Part shown: piece after piece, positions 61,614-64,000 of the stretch
Layout: each line of letters opens with the position of its first letter
How positions within the stretch are numbered: position 1 is the first letter of the stretch
NCBI RefSeq assembly: GCF_021023085.1
Contig: NZ_PGCK01000008.1
Span: 107,737 to 171,736, forward strand
Direction of reading: 5' to 3'
Length of the DNA stretch: 64,000 nucleotides
Source: Methanooceanicella nereidis
Lineage (GTDB): Archaea > Halobacteriota > Methanocellia > Methanocellales > Methanocellaceae
Program-made: the position numbers and the translations under genes
The notes under the pieces: model-generated
Told to the model about the DNA's origin: nothing
Databases searched by the model: none
The model's input: the letters and a program-made list of their open reading frames with translations, nothing else

Positions 61614-62723
61614 TTAATACCTTGTAATCGTATATGATATTTTGCGCCCCTCCAGAAATGATATGACCTTTTGGGAGAACCCCTCGAACGTGTCGTTATT
61701 ACCGGCAACGCATGAGTATGCGTCGACGCCTGCCTCATCGTCGGTGATGCCGGAGACCCTGATTATCACCGAGCCTTTTGGAACTACCGTATCCTTTAGT
61801 ATGGAGTCTTTATCACCGTCAGTTATCCCTATAGCCCTGATACCCAGCCTTGCAAGGATATCGCATGCCACTTCCGTAGTATCGTCCCCGACAGTGATTG
61901 CGCATACCGTATCCGGTTTCACCGTATCCATCGACAGGAAAGCAGTGTGGTCTATCATGACTGCCTTTCCGGGGCCTTCTTTAACGGTCATGATCCTGGG
62001 GAAGGTAATATCGTCTCTCAGCCAGCCCGACTTGATCATAACATTATCCAGATCGACAGGGCCGATCTTTGCGAGCCCCGAGTCTTTAATTTTCACCCCT
62101 TCAATACCGCATATCAAACCACGTTTTGCCTTGATACGCACTTCCCGCCCGACGACGGTCCCTACAAAGGTCCCGCCAACAAAAAGAGGCTCTCCGGGAA
62201 GGACGCCTGATATTTTTCTATAGTTAAACCCCTCTATTTCCACTGCAGGAACATATTTTGGTTTTATCTGCCTGATCCGTGATTTGAAATGCCCTGCGAT
62301 AACCGAAGCTACTTCCGATGCGATACGGTCGTCTTCATCATTTCCCCATATTATGACAGTGCCATCCGCTTCAAAAATTCGCTCTGCGTGGATAATGCTC
62401 TTTACATTATTCACCCTGCCGGCAACTATCTCTCCGAAATTGATGCCGGACTCAAGTGTCTTGCCATGGTTAATGACCACAAGAGCGTCAGCGTCCCTGA
62501 AAGATAAAAGGGCGATGCTCGGGGGATCACAACTGGATATGTCAATGACGTCCCGAAGCCCCTCGTCTATTATGGCTGTCCTGCACATAGTGCCGCCGGC
62601 GACGGCACTGACGTTCCCGATAGAGCTAAGAAGGTCGATGATATTTTTCGCTTCTTTTGAGTATACGGGTGCAGGACCATGGACTACGATCCCGATCTCA
62701 AGAGGTCTCGAGAGGCTTTTCAG
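61614..62723 (-). CDS. DUF2117 family protein, N-terminus before the first ATG
   Basis: The first ATG is at 62588, but the frame is open upstream and encodes I-G-I-V-V-H-G-P-A-P...A-V-A-G-G-T, the start expected of DUF2117 proteins (V-V-H-G-P...G-G-T-M). No ATG, GTG or TTG precedes this. Candidates are CTG at 62723 after GGTGGAGAGAG (369 residues) or ATC at 62696. After the G-G-T-M segment comes T-A-I-I-D-E-G-L and an H-G-x-T motif; the rest is alpha/beta with a long C-terminal part. DUF2117 occurs mainly in methanogens; function unknown. It overlaps the glycosylase gene end. Confidence 0.75.
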   Translation of the reverse strand: MKSLSRPLEIGIVVHGPAPVYSKEAKNIIDLLSSIGNVSAVAGGTMCRTAIIDEGLRDVIDISSCDPPSIALLSFRDADALVVINHGKTLESGINFGEIVAGRVNNVKSIIHAERIFEADGTVIIWGNDEDDRIASEVASVIAGHFKSRIRQIKPKYVPAVEIEGFNYRKISGVLPGEPLFVGGTFVGTVVGREVRIKAKRGLICGIEGVKIKDSGLAKIGPVDLDNVMIKSGWLRDDITFPRIMTVKEGPGKAVMIDHTAFLSMDTVKPDTVCAITVGDDTTEVACDILARLGIRAIGITDGDKDSILKDTVVPKGSVIIRVSGITDDEAGVDAYSCVAGNNDTFEGFSQKVISFLEGRKISYTITRY

Positions 62724-63585
62724 CTCTCTCCACCCCCCTCTTTGGACAGATGTCCTCTACGGGGCAAATATGATGGAGAGGTATCACAGCCTTACAATAA
62801 TCCCTCCCGAGGTTGATTATGAGCAGGTGCGCCATCCCGGGGATCATTTCCTTACGCTCAAGATCCTCCTTAACCCGCCTCTTGGCTGCCTCGGAGTCAC
62901 CCGACGCGCAGCTAAGGCCGAGCCGCTGTGTCACTCTGCATATATGTGTATCGACAGGGACCACATCATGTCCCAGTGAAAATAAAAGCACACAATCCGC
63001 TGTCTTAGGCCCGACGCCGGTCAGCGATAACAGCGCCTCACGCGCCTCCCTTGTAGGCACATCCCTCATCCATTCCAGGCTGCCTTTATATCGTTCGATA
63101 ATCTCCTTCGACGACCTGATGATATAATCTGCCTTATAAGGGCCCGATGTCTTGATCAGCCTCTCCAGCTCTCCCTTATCCGCGCCTGCCATCTTGTACA
63201 CGTCGATGCCTTTATAGTGGTGCTGCAGGCGGTGGAAAGTCTTTCTGGCACTATCCGCCGTCTTATTCTGGGTGAGTATGGTAACGATAAGCGAAATATA
63301 CGGGTCCTGAAGCTTAAGCACCCAGCATCTTTTATAAAACTCCTGCAGTCTCAATAAAATGGGGCTCTTTCCGCTGTAAACCCTGTCAAGAGAATAGTCA
63401 AACTCATCCATTACCCTGCCATAATATTTTTCCGGCGTGACTTTCAACGTGCCGTCAGGCAATTGTTCCAGGCAGGCATCCTCATCGGCATCCGGATAAT
63501 ACTTATAATATTTATCGTCCTTCAACATCCATTCGAGAGCCGTGATTTGAATGTCCATCGTGGACCGCAGATCAATATCCATCAT
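62698..63585 (-). CDS. HhH-GPD DNA glycosylase with unusual iron-sulfur motif
   Basis: 295 residues. An N-terminal part of about 75 residues resembles the AlkA/OGG1 preface (F-D-Y-S-L-D near 62). The HhH-GPD core has L-T-G-V-G-P-K-T-A-D near residue 192 with the catalytic Lys and V-P-V-D-T-H near 212 with the catalytic Asp. Near the C-terminus the [4Fe-4S] loop reads C-x6-H-x2-C-x5-C: spacing is that of endonuclease III but the second Cys is His. It should remove damaged bases and may cut the strand. First gene of the three-gene operon; the Met nine codons in (63558) may also be the start. Confidence 0.88.
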   Translation of the reverse strand: MMDIDLRSTMDIQITALEWMLKDDKYYKYYPDADEDACLEQLPDGTLKVTPEKYYGRVMDEFDYSLDRVYSGKSPILLRLQEFYKRCWVLKLQDPYISLIVTILTQNKTADSARKTFHRLQHHYKGIDVYKMAGADKGELERLIKTSGPYKADYIIRSSKEIIERYKGSLEWMRDVPTREAREALLSLTGVGPKTADCVLLFSLGHDVVPVDTHICRVTQRLGLSCASGDSEAAKRRVKEDLERKEMIPGMAHLLIINLGRDYCKAVIPLHHICPVEDICPKRGVERAEKPLETS

Positions 63586-63689
63586 AAAACGTCATTTTGA
63601 GTTACGATCTTTGCATTTATTTACTTTCTCCGGACCGATTCTTCGTAGCTAACATAAAAGCTATTTTCGTTATTGAATGCTCCATCAAT

Positions 63690-64000
63690 AGTCCTATGTA
63701 CAAAGGCAACAAAGGGCACCGGCTTTCACCACGAAATCTTTGATGAGCGGGGTCTTGCTCAGGTTTTAAGAATGAAAGAACGTGTCGTACTTACCCGGTC
63801 TTTGAGATGAAGTTTTTTATGGTTGTTCCTGTCGGATGGCAGGTAGACACATAACCTCACAGAAACACGGAAACCAGTGTTCCCGTGCTTGTGTTTTTTG
63901 GGTTTGGTTGGTAGTGGTCGTGTTTTTTGGTGGTTGGTATGCGGATGGTTGTGGGGTTTGTTGGTTTTTTTGTGATTTTTTGTCTGAAAACGGTCTTTTT
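63690..64000. repeat. Composite repeat, copy D, cut by the window end
   Basis: Starts with CAAAGGCAACAAAGGGCACC, then CACCACGAAATCTTTGATGA and GCTCAGGTTTTAA as in copies B and C, and then at 63822 the GTTGTTCCTGTCGGATGGCA end of the palindromic element, joined by TTTTTATG as in copy C. The match to that element stops near 63875. From about 63880 to the end the plus strand is almost only G and T, which is not explained by the other copies. Confidence 0.75.

Overview
The window reads as chromosome of a methanogenic archaeon. Seen directly: archaeal-type AlaRS, RadA, a three-OB RPA-like protein, archaeal RNase HII, an archaeoflavoprotein next to an iron-sulfur flavoprotein, FmdE-family proteins, a DUF2117 protein, TATA-type promoters, and a perfect GGAA-N6-TTCC palindrome of the NrpR type before glutamine synthetase. 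A Methanocella- or Methanosarcinales-like source is an inference from this gene set; no rRNA or tRNA gene is present to settle it.

Layout. 0.1-6.3 kb: a deoxyribosyltransferase-like gene, then an operon of a small FmdE protein and a zinc/manganese-type ABC transporter, a DUF169 gene and a Drr-type ABC pair. 6.3-16.9 kb: a TrmO-like gene, an Opp/Dpp/nickel-type importer operon carrying an embedded methyltransferase, a divergent CooC-like nickel-insertion ATPase with a C-x-C motif, and a second operon of a related methyltransferase and a histidine-rich FmdE protein. With the first operon, this forms a roughly 16-kb neighbourhood that looks devoted to transition-metal, probably nickel, uptake and delivery. 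Its AT-rich spacers share GTGTTAC boxes and hold a candidate small RNA and a 32-codon small ORF. 17-20 kb: a LeuC/LeuD/LeuB-type operon. 20.4-28 kb: RPA, a CHASE4 sensor kinase and a MacB-type ABC system. 28-30.4 kb: radA between two repeat elements. 30.4-32.4 kb: Isf, AfpA and a phosphoglycolate phosphatase that appears to start at ATT.

33.8-42.7 kb holds a type IV pilus-like locus: a pilin, a two-module platform protein and a secretion ATPase on one strand, and a HerA-like ATPase, a prepilin peptidase and a second pilin-like protein (probable CTG start) on the other, with PfpI and phosphoribosyltransferase genes between them. 42.7-52 kb: a Cache sensor kinase, glnA with its operator, a coiled-coil protein and an operon of two large secreted proteins, one a papain-like peptidase with Calx-beta modules. 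52-59.8 kb: alaS, a roadblock protein, a membrane protein, a lipoprotein plus phospholipase C-like pair, and a degenerate EF-Tu-like GTPase. 60.9-63.6 kb: an operon of an HhH-GPD glycosylase, a DUF2117 protein and RNase HII.

The most unusual structure is a pair of about 540-bp near-palindromic elements (28120-28658 and 60211-60748, opposite orientation) with a conserved asymmetric core. The second lies inside another inverted-repeat family rich in CACGAAG/CTTCGTG words, which also occurs near 20.1, 29.9 and 63.7 kb.
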